Assembly: GCF_032098525.1 (NCBI RefSeq)
Contig: NZ_CP134890.1
Location: forward strand, 372,001-436,000
Source of the DNA: Flavobacterium sp. PMTSA4
Lineage (GTDB): Bacteria > Bacteroidota > Bacteroidia > Flavobacteriales > Flavobacteriaceae
DNA: 64,000 nt
Direction: 5' to 3'
The translations under genes were made by a program, and so were the position numbers. Below the pieces are notes generated by a model that ran no database searches, was not told the origin of the DNA, and saw only the letters and a program-made list of their open reading frames with translations. Of the stretch, positions 47,918 to 57,502 are shown piece after piece; position 1 is the first letter of the stretch, and every line of letters starts with the position of its first letter.

Positions 47918-48337
47918 ATGAAAATTGATAAAGTAATAGTAGCAATCATTTTAGCGATCCTTTTTATCACTAGTTGTGATAAGGATAATCAATCAAATCA
48001 ATCAGATGAAATAGAAGGAATTTGGAAAGTAACAAATATCAGTGGTGGTTTTGCAGGAATAGACGATGACTATGCATCGGGCGTAATTACATGGAAGTTC
48101 AATGGTCAAACGCTTACCGTAATCAATAACGAGTCACAAGGTGCAATTTACAGCGGTTTTGAAACAGGAACCTATCAATATACCTCAACGGAAATAAACG
48201 GAGTTAAATATATTAATATTAACAGTCAGGAGTTTGGTGGTTATACGATTACAAATAATAATTTGACGATAAATCAAAATGAAACTTCAACAGGTTCAGG
48301 CGCTGACGGATTTATACTGAATTTCAGCAGACAATAA
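47918..48337 (+). CDS. Small lipoprotein, lipocalin-like layout
   Basis: 139 residues. Lipoprotein signal (VIVAIILAILFITSCDKD). The mature part starts IEGIWKVTNISGGFAGIDDD and is a run of beta strands (ITWKFNGQTLTVINNE, GTYQYTSTEINGVKYINI), the pattern of small lipocalin-like Bacteroidota lipoproteins. Its stop codon touches the stop of the convergent uvrA gene at 48338 with no gap, so no separate terminator exists. Confidence 0.78.
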   Translation: MKIDKVIVAIILAILFITSCDKDNQSNQSDEIEGIWKVTNISGGFAGIDDDYASGVITWKFNGQTLTVINNESQGAIYSGFETGTYQYTSTEINGVKYININSQEFGGYTITNNNLTINQNETSTGSGADGFILNFSRQ

Positions 48338-51127
48338 CTACAGTTTCTCCTTCAAATACGCTCCAGTAATCGATTTTTTGTTCTTTACAATCTCTTCAGG
48401 AGTTCCAACTGCTAGCAGTTGTCCTCCATTTTCGCCACCTTCAGGACCAAGGTCAATAATCCAGTCAGCACACTTAATTAAATCCAGATTGTGCTCAATA
48501 ACAATAATTGAATGACCTTTATCAATCAAGGCATCAAACGAAGCCAATAGTTTCTTGATGTCATGAAAATGCAATCCAGTGGTTGGTTCGTCAAAAATGA
48601 ACAAAGCTTTTTCTTTGGTCGTTCCTTTTACTAAAAAGGAAGCCAATTTGATACGCTGTGCTTCACCACCAGAAAGAGTAGAAGAGGATTGCCCTAATTG
48701 CACATAGCCCAATCCAACATCTTGCAAAGGTTGTAGTTTTTGGATAATCTTCACCTGATTATGCGTTTTGAAAAAACTAATTGCATCATCAACCGTCATC
48801 GTCAGCACATCATCAATGTTTTTATTTTCAAAAGTAACTTCCAGTACTTCCTTCTTAAAGCGTTTTCCGCCACAAGTTTCACACGGCAATTCAACATCGG
48901 CCATAAAAACCATTTCTACATTGATGCTTCCGTCACCTTTACAGGTTTCACAGCGTCCGCCATCAACATTAAACGAGAAATGCTTAGCCTGATATCCGCG
49001 AATTTTAGATAACTTTTGTTTCGAAAACAAATCTCTAATATCGTCATAGGCTTTAATATACGTCACAGGATTAGAACGTGAACTTCTTCCAATAGGATTT
49101 TGGTCAATGTATTCAATATTCCTTATATGCGAAAAGCTACCTTTCAATTCCGTAAACTGACCAGCTTTATCACCAATGCTGTTTATTTTTTTCTGCATCG
49201 CCGGATAAAGAATCTTTTTCACCAAAGTACTTTTTCCGCTTCCCGAAACTCCAGTTATAACCGTCAAACATTCTAAAGGAAAAGTCACATCAATGTTTTG
49301 CAAATTGTTTTCTCTGGCACCAATAACTTGTATGTTGTTTTTAGAAACTCTGCGTTTTTTTGGAACCGAAATTTCAAGTGTTCCGTTTAGATATTGCGCA
49401 GTCAAAGATTCCGATTTTAAGATTTCATCAAAGGTTCCTTCAGCCACAAGATTACCTCCATAAGTTCCTGCTTCAGGACCAATATCAATGATTCTGTCAG
49501 CAGCTTTCATGATGTCTTCATCATGTTCAACCACGATAACAGTATTCCCAAGATTACGAAGATTTTTTAGTACTTGAATCAATCGTTCAGTATCTTTTGG
49601 ATGCAACCCAATACTCGGTTCATCAAGGATATACATCGAGCCAACTAAACTACTACCTAAAGAGGTTGCTAAATTAATACGTTGCGATTCACCACCAGAA
49701 AGTGTAGCCGAATTTCGGTTCAATGTCAAATAATCCAAACCTACATCACTCAAAAAATTCAATCGATTATTGATTTCCAACAAAAGGCGTTTTGCTACTT
49801 TATAATCATATTCAGAAAGCTCTAATTCTTTAAAAAATGGAATTAGTTTTTTAATGGAAACATCAACCAACTCGGTTATGGTTTTCCCACCTACTTTTAT
49901 AAAGTCAGTCTCTTTTCGTAATCGTTTACCGTTGCAGGTTTTACATTTCGTTTTACCGCGATAGCGCGAAAGCATAACACGATTTTGAATCTTATAATTC
50001 TTTTCTTCAAGTTCCTGAAAGAATTCATTTAATCCAGTGAAATAACTATTTCCTCTCCAAATTAAATCTTTTTGTTCATCAGTTAGTTGAAAATAGGGTT
50101 TGTGTATAGGGAAGTCAAATTTATAGGCATTATTCACCAATTGATCACGATACCAACCCATACTTTCGCCACGCCAGGGATAAATAGCATTCTCAAAAAC
50201 AGATAAAGCAGTATTAGGAACAACTAAATCTTCATCAATCCCAATAATGTTTCCATAACCTTCACAAGTAGGACAAGCACCATAAGGATTATTAAAGCTA
50301 AATAAATGAATATTTGGTTCAAGAAACGTAATGCCATCCAATTCAAAATTCGAACTGAATTCAAAGCGTTCGTTAGTTTCTAAATTTTGTAAAAAGCAAA
50401 CGCCTTTACCTTCAAAAAAAGCTACATCAACTGCATCTGCCAGTCGGTTATAAAAAGCTTCATCATCTTTAGTAATGATTCTGTCAATAATCAATACAAC
50501 CTCTTTCTTTTTAGTCGCTTCTGCATCAAACTCATCCAAGCGAACCATTTCATTATCTACCAAAACACGAGCAAAACCTTGTTGAAGCAATACTTTTAAT
50601 TTATCCTCAAGACTTCTTCCTTTTTCCAAATGAATAGGAGCAAGGAGCAACCATTTGCTGTCTAATGGAAACTTTTTCACGGCATTGATAACATCAGAAA
50701 CCGTTTCTTTTTTTACTTCTTTACCCGAAACCGGAGAAATAGTTTTTCCAACTCGTGCAAAAAGCAATTTTAAATAATCATAGATTTCAGTAGAGGTACC
50801 AACGGTTGAACGAGCATTTGTGGTATTTACTTTTTGTTCAATAGCTATGGCAGGTGCTATTCCTTTAATGTATTCTACTTTAGGTTTATCCAATCTACCC
50901 AAGAATTGACGTGCATAACTTGACAAACTTTCAACATAGCGTCGTTGTCCTTCAGCATAAAGTGTATCAAAAGCCAAACTCGATTTCCCTGAACCTGACA
51001 ATCCAGTAATTACCACCAATTCATTTCTTGGGATAACTACATCAATTTTTTTTAGATTATGTATTTCAGCACCTTTAATTAAGATGTTTTTTTTAGGTTC
51101 AAGTGTAGCAATTTCAGTACTTTTCAT
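48338..51127 (-). CDS. uvrA: Excinuclease ABC subunit A
   Basis: 929 residues, the normal UvrA length. Two ABC ATPase halves are present: Walker A GLSGSGKSSLAFDTLYAEGQ (residues about 43-60) and GVSGSGKSTLVKKI (about 630), signature loops LSGGESQRINLA and LSGGEAQRIKLASF, and Walker B regions LDEPSIGLHP and FDEPTTGLHFHD. Zinc-finger cysteines appear in CPTCEGYG...CKTCNGKRL and CETCKGDGS...CETCGGKRF. It forms the damage-recognition complex with UvrB in nucleotide excision repair. The gene is divergent from the PUL regulator at 51258. Confidence 0.97.
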   Translation of the reverse strand: MKSTEIATLEPKKNILIKGAEIHNLKKIDVVIPRNELVVITGLSGSGKSSLAFDTLYAEGQRRYVESLSSYARQFLGRLDKPKVEYIKGIAPAIAIEQKVNTTNARSTVGTSTEIYDYLKLLFARVGKTISPVSGKEVKKETVSDVINAVKKFPLDSKWLLLAPIHLEKGRSLEDKLKVLLQQGFARVLVDNEMVRLDEFDAEATKKKEVVLIIDRIITKDDEAFYNRLADAVDVAFFEGKGVCFLQNLETNERFEFSSNFELDGITFLEPNIHLFSFNNPYGACPTCEGYGNIIGIDEDLVVPNTALSVFENAIYPWRGESMGWYRDQLVNNAYKFDFPIHKPYFQLTDEQKDLIWRGNSYFTGLNEFFQELEEKNYKIQNRVMLSRYRGKTKCKTCNGKRLRKETDFIKVGGKTITELVDVSIKKLIPFFKELELSEYDYKVAKRLLLEINNRLNFLSDVGLDYLTLNRNSATLSGGESQRINLATSLGSSLVGSMYILDEPSIGLHPKDTERLIQVLKNLRNLGNTVIVVEHDEDIMKAADRIIDIGPEAGTYGGNLVAEGTFDEILKSESLTAQYLNGTLEISVPKKRRVSKNNIQVIGARENNLQNIDVTFPLECLTVITGVSGSGKSTLVKKILYPAMQKKINSIGDKAGQFTELKGSFSHIRNIEYIDQNPIGRSSRSNPVTYIKAYDDIRDLFSKQKLSKIRGYQAKHFSFNVDGGRCETCKGDGSINVEMVFMADVELPCETCGGKRFKKEVLEVTFENKNIDDVLTMTVDDAISFFKTHNQVKIIQKLQPLQDVGLGYVQLGQSSSTLSGGEAQRIKLASFLVKGTTKEKALFIFDEPTTGLHFHDIKKLLASFDALIDKGHSIIVIEHNLDLIKCADWIIDLGPEGGENGGQLLAVGTPEEIVKNKKSITGAYLKEKL

Positions 51128-51204
51128 AGCAAAAAAGGAATAATTGCAAATGTATGAATTTCTAAAGTGAATTTAAGTACACTATAAAAACTGTTTCTAT
51201 TTAT

Positions 51205-51234
51205 TTGTCGTTTGAAAACGAAACGATATTTTTA
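51205..51234 (+). promoter_or_regulatory. Promoter of the PUL regulator gene
   Basis: TTG (51205-51207), 19-nt spacer, TATTTTTA (51227-51234). ATG 51258 follows after 23 bp, which supports it over the upstream ATG at 51237. The spacer contains TCGTTT-GA-AAACGA, a small palindrome. Confidence 0.55.
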
Positions 51235-51257
51235 CAATGATTTACTACTTAACAGCC

Positions 51258-54071
51258 ATGAATAAAATATCATTTTACTTTTTTACTCTATTTTTCTTAG
51301 CCTTTTCATCATTTAGTCAAGACCTACCTCCAATTGTAAAGTTTAAATCAAATGTCTATGGTGCAGGCAATCAAAACTGGATGGTTTCAGAAGATGAAAA
51401 TCAGTTTGTTTATTTTGCAAACAATGAAGGTTTATTAGAATACAACGGTTCAAATTGGAAATTATACCCTTCACCAAACGAAACTATAATTCGCTCTGTA
51501 AAAGTTATTGGTTCTAGGATTTATACAGGTTGTTATATGGAGTTTGGTTACTGGGAAAGAAACTCTGAAGGATTGTTGCAATATGTTTCATTGAGTAGTA
51601 AAATAAAAGACAAGCTAATAGAGGATGAACATTTTTGGAATATTTTAGAAGCAGATAATTGGATACTTTTTCAATCATTTAACAGAATTTACGTTTATGA
51701 TTTAAAGAAAAAAACATTTCAGTTCATAGACAATCACCCATATATCTTCAGAATTTATAAAATTGATAATTCAATTTATTTTCAAGCTGTTGGCGAAGGT
51801 TTGTATGAAGTTGTCAATGGGCAAAGTTTACTTGTAAATGACGACGAAAGAATTAAAACTAATCGAATTGTAGAAATTTTCGAAAATCAAGACGGATTAT
51901 TGTTGCAAACAGAGCGAGCTGGAATTTTTCAATTAAAAGAAGGTAAACTTCAACCATATCATTTTGTTTCCGAGGATGAATTGAGACCTAATTCTATTTT
52001 TTGTGCTAAAAAACTATCCAATGGTGGCTTTGCGCTCGGAACTATCTCAAACGGAGTTTACATTTTAGACAAAGCAGGCAAAACAGAGTATCACATTAAG
52101 CAAAACTCAGGTTTAAGTAATAATACAATACTTTCATTAGAAGAAGATTCGGCTAACAATTTGTGGCTTGGTTTAGACAACGGAATTGATTGCATCAATA
52201 TTCAGTCACCAGCAAAAAGCTATTTGGATGATGAAGGTTACTTAGGAACCGTTTATGCTTCAATAAAATTCAAGGATAACATATACTTAGGAACCAATCA
52301 GGGGTTGTTTTATAAAGAGGTAAACTCGAAAGGTAAATTTCAGTTAGTAAATGGTACTAAAGGTCAGGTTTGGGCATTGTTTGAGCATGATAACACTTTG
52401 TTTTGCGGACATGATTTAGGAACATTTATAATAGAAGGCACATCACCGCAATTGATTTTTAAAGGTACAGGAACTTGGAAATTCAATAATTATCCAGGCA
52501 ATTCCAATATAATTTTACAAGGAAACTACAATGGGTTATCGGTTTTAGAAAAAAACAATAGCGAATGGAAATTCAGAAATAAAATAGAAGCATTCGATAT
52601 ATCTTCCCGTTATTTTGAAATTGAAGACAAGACTAAAAAAATCTATATTGGTCATGAATATAAAGGAATTATAGAAGTTGATTTAAATGAAAGCTTAAGA
52701 AAGGCAAACTCATTTAAAATAGTAGAAAATCCAAAAAAAGGAAAGCATATTAGTTTGGCAAAATATAATGGGACAATATTTTTTGCAGGAAAACAAGGGA
52801 TTTTTAAATTAAATCCAACCAAAGACATTTTTGTTAAGGATAAAAATTTAAGTGCTGTTTTTGATAACGACGAATATATATCTGGAAAAATAAATGTAGA
52901 TAAATCTAATAAAATGTGGGTTTTCACAAGGAATTACATTTATTACTTTACATCAGGAAATTTCAATAGCGAACTTAAGAAACATAAAATATCAATTCCT
53001 TTTGCTATAACCAATCCAATGATTGGGTATGAAAATATTACACAAATATCAAATAACGAATATTTAGTCGGAAAAACAGATGGTTATTTTATAATTAATC
53101 TGAATAATTTTAAGGTACAGACACATAAAGTATACCTCACATCTGTTAGTGTCAATAGTTTAGAAAATCCAGTTAAAAGCTTGAAAATTAGTGAAGAATC
53201 AGAATTAAATTATGATGAAAACAATTTGACTTTTGATTTTACAGTACCTCAGTACAATCGCTTTATAGATGTTGAATATCAATACATCCTCGAAGGGTTT
53301 CAGAATAAATGGAGCGAATGGAGCGGAAAATCAACAGTTAATTTCAAAAACTTACCACCAGGAACGTATAAGTTTATGGTAAAAGCAAAAATCGCTAATG
53401 ATATTCAGGATAATATAATTGTATATAATTTTACAATCAACAAACCATGGTATCTTACCAATCTTGCTGTGATTATTTATTTATTCCTTTTCATCATTTG
53501 TGCCTATTATATTAATAAGTCTTATCAAAACTATTACCAAAAGCAGAAAGAAAAACTGATTGAAGAAAATAATTTATTGTTAGAGATATCAGCTTTAGAA
53601 AACGAACAGCAATTAATGAAATTGCGAAATGAACAGCTAACTCAAGATATGGATGCTAAAAACAGAGAATTGGCAGTTTCAACAATGAGTTTGATTAAAA
53701 AGAATGAGTTGCTGGAAATTATCAAGGAAGATTTAAAGAAATCAGCTGAAGTGAGTTCAAACAGAAGTTTAAAAACTGTTATATCAACAATAAACAGAAA
53801 CATTTCTAATGATGATTCTTGGAATAAATTTAAAGAAGCATTTGATAATGCTGATAAAGACTTCTTAAAGAAGATTAAAAACGCACATCCAAGTTTAACA
53901 CCTAGCGATTTGAAATTATGTGCCTATTTACGTATGAATTTATCTTCAAAAGAGATTGCTCCAATGTTGAACATTTCGATACGAAGTGTTGAAATAAAAC
54001 GCTATCGTTTGCGAAAAAAACTAAATTTAACGCATGATGACGGCTTGGTAAATTATATTTTGAGCATCTAA
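51258..54071 (+). CDS. Membrane-spanning PUL sensor-regulator (propeller, Y_Y_Y, LuxR HTH)
   Basis: 937 residues from ATG 51258. Signal peptide (ISFYFFTLFFLAFSSFSQ). Residues about 20-640 form periplasmic two-bladed propeller-type repeats (NLWLGLDNGIDCINIQS, IYLGTNQGLFYKEV), then a Y_Y_Y domain (YQYILEGFQNKWSEWSGKST, FKNLPPGTYKFMVKAKI). A single membrane helix (LAVIIYLFLFIICAYYI) is followed by a coiled coil and a C-terminal LuxR-type HTH (LTPSDLKLCAYLRMNLSSKE, IAPMLNISIRSVEIKRYRLR). There is no kinase domain. It is the SusR-like class that senses an oligosaccharide in the periplasm and activates the next genes; the ligand is probably a laminarin fragment (inference from the enzymes downstream). 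Confidence 0.9.
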   Translation: MNKISFYFFTLFFLAFSSFSQDLPPIVKFKSNVYGAGNQNWMVSEDENQFVYFANNEGLLEYNGSNWKLYPSPNETIIRSVKVIGSRIYTGCYMEFGYWERNSEGLLQYVSLSSKIKDKLIEDEHFWNILEADNWILFQSFNRIYVYDLKKKTFQFIDNHPYIFRIYKIDNSIYFQAVGEGLYEVVNGQSLLVNDDERIKTNRIVEIFENQDGLLLQTERAGIFQLKEGKLQPYHFVSEDELRPNSIFCAKKLSNGGFALGTISNGVYILDKAGKTEYHIKQNSGLSNNTILSLEEDSANNLWLGLDNGIDCINIQSPAKSYLDDEGYLGTVYASIKFKDNIYLGTNQGLFYKEVNSKGKFQLVNGTKGQVWALFEHDNTLFCGHDLGTFIIEGTSPQLIFKGTGTWKFNNYPGNSNIILQGNYNGLSVLEKNNSEWKFRNKIEAFDISSRYFEIEDKTKKIYIGHEYKGIIEVDLNESLRKANSFKIVENPKKGKHISLAKYNGTIFFAGKQGIFKLNPTKDIFVKDKNLSAVFDNDEYISGKINVDKSNKMWVFTRNYIYYFTSGNFNSELKKHKISIPFAITNPMIGYENITQISNNEYLVGKTDGYFIINLNNFKVQTHKVYLTSVSVNSLENPVKSLKISEESELNYDENNLTFDFTVPQYNRFIDVEYQYILEGFQNKWSEWSGKSTVNFKNLPPGTYKFMVKAKIANDIQDNIIVYNFTINKPWYLTNLAVIIYLFLFIICAYYINKSYQNYYQKQKEKLIEENNLLLEISALENEQQLMKLRNEQLTQDMDAKNRELAVSTMSLIKKNELLEIIKEDLKKSAEVSSNRSLKTVISTINRNISNDDSWNKFKEAFDNADKDFLKKIKNAHPSLTPSDLKLCAYLRMNLSSKEIAPMLNISIRSVEIKRYRLRKKLNLTHDDGLVNYILSI

Positions 54072-54351
54072 CTATACGAAATAGTACTTTTTACCTCAAC
54101 ATTACCTTAACAACAACCTTTTCGTGCAGTTTTTTTAAAACTTTTTTTGATTTCTTATTCTGTTAAATGCACTATAACACATAGATTTTTTTCATATTCT
54201 CATTTTTTTACACTAAAAATTTCAATATGTATATTTTTTGTTGTGGTTTATTATCATGTTGATATTTTCATTTTGAATAATTTAACACCACGTTAACAAG
54301 TTGTACAAATAAGTTAAAAAACTAACCAAAAATTTAAATTAACCAAAGCTT
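54072..54351. other. Intergenic region before susC
   Basis: 280 bp, very AT-rich. Several TATTTT-type boxes (for example TATATTTTTTG at about 54231) but no exact promoter match. It must contain the regulated promoter of the PUL operon. The last 60 bp form a purine-rich leader (AAACTAACC, AAATTTAAATTAACC). Confidence 0.5.
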
Positions 54352-57300
54352 ATGAAAGTAAAGCAAATTTTTGAAAAATTCAGGGATAATGTTTTCCTAT
54401 TTTCACTACTATTCTTTATGTCTGTAACTGGTCTTGCTCAAAAACAAGTCAGCGGAACAGTCAGCTCAGGTGGAATGCCTCTACCAGGAGCAAACGTTGT
54501 GGCAAAAGGCTATCAGGTCAGCACAACAACCGATATTGACGGTAAATTCAATTTTAGTGTGCCCAACGAGGCTACAGCATTAGTTGTGTCATTTATTGGA
54601 TACAATACTCAAGAGGTTACAATTACTTCGGGGGAAATGAATATTTCCTTATCAGAAGCAGAAAATAAACTTGAGGAAGTTGTTGTCAATGTTGGTTATG
54701 GTACACAAAAGAAAAGCGTAGTAACTGCTGCCATTTCTAAAGTTACAGCAAAAGATTTAGAAAAAGTACCTAACAGTAGAGTTGAACAAGCTCTCCAAGG
54801 AAGAACTGCTGGTGTTACAATCGCAATGAATGCAGGTCAACCTGGTTCTGGTTCTACTGTCCGTGTTAGAGGTATTACAACATTGAATGATAACAATCCT
54901 TTATGGGTTGTTGACGGAATAGTTGTTGATAGTGGAGCTTTAGGAGCAATTAATCAAGCAGACATTGAGTCTATTGAGGTTTTAAAAGATGCTTCAGCGG
55001 CCATTTATGGAACAAGAGCTGCTGCGGGTGTTATTTTGATTACTACCAAAAAAGGTAAAGAAGGTAAACTCTCAATAACATACAATGGTTTTGTGGGTAC
55101 TTCTTCGCCGGAGCGTTTTGTTAAGCTTCTTAATGCTACTCAGTATGGAGCTATAATGAATGAAAGATATATTAATGGTAATGGAGCAGGAAATATTCCT
55201 TATCCCGATTTAGGTTCATTGGGTAAAGGAACCGATTGGCAAAAAGAAATTTTCAATACTAGTGCTCGAAGATTCTCTCATGAGTTAAGTTTAAGTGGTG
55301 GAAATGACAAGTCTAACTACTATTTGTCTTTTGGTAATCAATATCAGGAAGGTATTGTTTTGCCTGAAATTTCAAATTGGGATAAAAAGAATATTAGATT
55401 AAATTCAAATCACAAAGTAAAAGATTGGTTAACTGTTGGTCAAACAATTGGATATACCTACCAAAAAACAATGGGTATAGGTAATACCAACAGTGAATAC
55501 GGCGGACCATTGAGTTCAGCTTTAGCTTTAGATCCTATAACTCCTGTTGTTGTTACTGATCCTGTAATTGCAAACGCAGCACCATATAATAATGAATTTT
55601 CGGTAAAAGATAGTAACGGAAATCCATATGGAATTTCTGGAACTGTTGGTCAAGAAATGACAAATCCAATTGCATATGCAAAAACAAGAATGGGACAATA
55701 TAGTTGGTCACACGATTTCATAGGAAATGTTTTTGCTGAAATAAAACCTGCTAAAGGATTTAAATTCAGATCAGTTTTAGCTGGAAAATTAGCGTTTTGG
55801 GGTGGAGAAGGATTTACACCTTTGTATTATCTTAGTGCAACAGTAAATAATGTGACTGGAAAAAACAATATTTCAAGAATTGAAAATAAAGCTTTAAACT
55901 GGAATGTTGAAAATACTTTAACCTATGAAAAATCAATAAACAATCATAGTTTTTCAGTTTTATTAGGTCAAGGAGCTTATAAAAACAATCAGTTTTATAC
56001 AGTAACTAGTGCAACTCATTACAATCTTTCAACTAATAACTGGCAAGATGCTTCTTTTAACGATGCCACTGTAACGAGTGATAATAAAATTGGTTATGCC
56101 TATGATGTAGCAGCGAACACATTAACATCTTTATTCGGAAGGGTAACCTATGATTACAAAGAAAAATACCTTTTTTCTGGTTTAATAAGAAGAGATGGTT
56201 CTTCTAAATTTGGAAAAAACAATAAGTACGGAAACTTCCCTTCTGTATCTTTCGGATGGGTGCCTTCTAAAGAAGATTTTTGGAAAGCAAATGATATTGT
56301 AAACAACCTTAAATTTAGAGCAAGTTGGGGTGTTATTGGTAATGATAGAATTGGAGATTTTGGTTTCTTGGCTCTTATAGATGGAGGAAGAAATTATACT
56401 TTTGGAAATACTGGAGTAGTAACTTCTGGTTCAAGTCCTGGAAGAATTTCAAACCCTGATTTGAAATGGGAAGAAACAGTTCAAACAAACTTTGGATTTG
56501 ATACAAGACTATTAAATGACTTCAATTTTAGTTTTGATTGGTATTCCAAAAAAACTTCTGGAATTCTCCAAGAAGATAGATCTATTCCTGGTTATGTAGG
56601 TGCTGATGGTTATCCATTAGCAAATATAGCTGATATGAAAAACACTGGTTTAGAGTTTGAACTAGGCTACGGAAAAAGATTTGATAATGGGTTTAATTTA
56701 TCAGCTAAAGCAAATTTTGCAACAGTAAAAAATGAAGTAACAGGATTAGGAAAAAGTATAGATTTCTATGATGGACCTGGTTTCCAGTCTATGAATGCAG
56801 TTTCTAGAATTGAAGTAGGACATAGTTATGGTGAATTTTATGGTTTTCAGACAGCAGGTATTTTCCAAAATCAAGCTGAAATCAACTCTTATGTTAATTC
56901 TAGTGGAGGATTAATTCAACCAAATGCTGTTCCGGGTGATTTTAGATGGACAGATGGTAATGGAGATGGACAAATTACTGACGATGATAAAGTTTATTTA
57001 GGTTCTCCTTTACCAAAATTCACATTTGGGTTTACATTGAATATGGATTATAAAAATTTCGATTTAATGATTTTTGCTCAGGGTGCTGGTGGTAACAAAA
57101 TATTCCAAGGTTTACGCAGATTAGACATAGCTACGGCTAACTATCAAACAGATGTTCTTACCAGATGGACAGGTGAAGGAACATCAAACACTTATCCTCG
57201 TGTAACTACAGACGACACTAACGGTAACTTTAGTAAAATGTCAAATTTTTATCTAGAAGATGGTGATTACTTACGTTTCAAAGTGGTTCAATTCGGTTAT

Positions 57301-57492
57301 TCGTTGCCAAGTTCAATTGTCAATAAAACTGGATTTCAAAAAGTGAGACTTTATGTTTCTGGAGAAAATTTATTTACGTTAACTAAATATACTGGTTTTG
57401 ATCCTGAAATTGGAGGAGACGTAATGGGTATTGATAGAGGTTATTATCCACAAGCTCGTTCATTGATGTTTGGAGCAAATATTCAATTCTAA
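54352..57492 (+). CDS. SusC/RagA TonB-dependent outer-membrane transporter
   Basis: 1046 residues. After the signal peptide, CarboxypepD_reg-like domain (QVSGTVSSGGMPLPGANVVA, TDIDGKFNFSVP), then the plug (VNVGYGTQKKSVVTAAISKV, LQGRTAGVTI, GSGSTVRVRGITTLNDNNPL, WVVDGIV, EVLKDASAAIYGTRAAAGVI) and the 22-strand barrel ending in MFGANIQF. This is the oligosaccharide importer of Sus-type loci, working with SusD. It is directly followed by susD with 10 bp spacing. Length is typical. Confidence 0.96.
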   Translation: MKVKQIFEKFRDNVFLFSLLFFMSVTGLAQKQVSGTVSSGGMPLPGANVVAKGYQVSTTTDIDGKFNFSVPNEATALVVSFIGYNTQEVTITSGEMNISLSEAENKLEEVVVNVGYGTQKKSVVTAAISKVTAKDLEKVPNSRVEQALQGRTAGVTIAMNAGQPGSGSTVRVRGITTLNDNNPLWVVDGIVVDSGALGAINQADIESIEVLKDASAAIYGTRAAAGVILITTKKGKEGKLSITYNGFVGTSSPERFVKLLNATQYGAIMNERYINGNGAGNIPYPDLGSLGKGTDWQKEIFNTSARRFSHELSLSGGNDKSNYYLSFGNQYQEGIVLPEISNWDKKNIRLNSNHKVKDWLTVGQTIGYTYQKTMGIGNTNSEYGGPLSSALALDPITPVVVTDPVIANAAPYNNEFSVKDSNGNPYGISGTVGQEMTNPIAYAKTRMGQYSWSHDFIGNVFAEIKPAKGFKFRSVLAGKLAFWGGEGFTPLYYLSATVNNVTGKNNISRIENKALNWNVENTLTYEKSINNHSFSVLLGQGAYKNNQFYTVTSATHYNLSTNNWQDASFNDATVTSDNKIGYAYDVAANTLTSLFGRVTYDYKEKYLFSGLIRRDGSSKFGKNNKYGNFPSVSFGWVPSKEDFWKANDIVNNLKFRASWGVIGNDRIGDFGFLALIDGGRNYTFGNTGVVTSGSSPGRISNPDLKWEETVQTNFGFDTRLLNDFNFSFDWYSKKTSGILQEDRSIPGYVGADGYPLANIADMKNTGLEFELGYGKRFDNGFNLSAKANFATVKNEVTGLGKSIDFYDGPGFQSMNAVSRIEVGHSYGEFYGFQTAGIFQNQAEINSYVNSSGGLIQPNAVPGDFRWTDGNGDGQITDDDKVYLGSPLPKFTFGFTLNMDYKNFDLMIFAQGAGGNKIFQGLRRLDIATANYQTDVLTRWTGEGTSNTYPRVTTDDTNGNFSKMSNFYLEDGDYLRFKVVQFGYSLPSSIVNKTGFQKVRLYVSGENLFTLTKYTGFDPEIGGDVMGIDRGYYPQARSLMFGANIQF

Positions 57493-57502
57493 TATAAAAA
57501 TT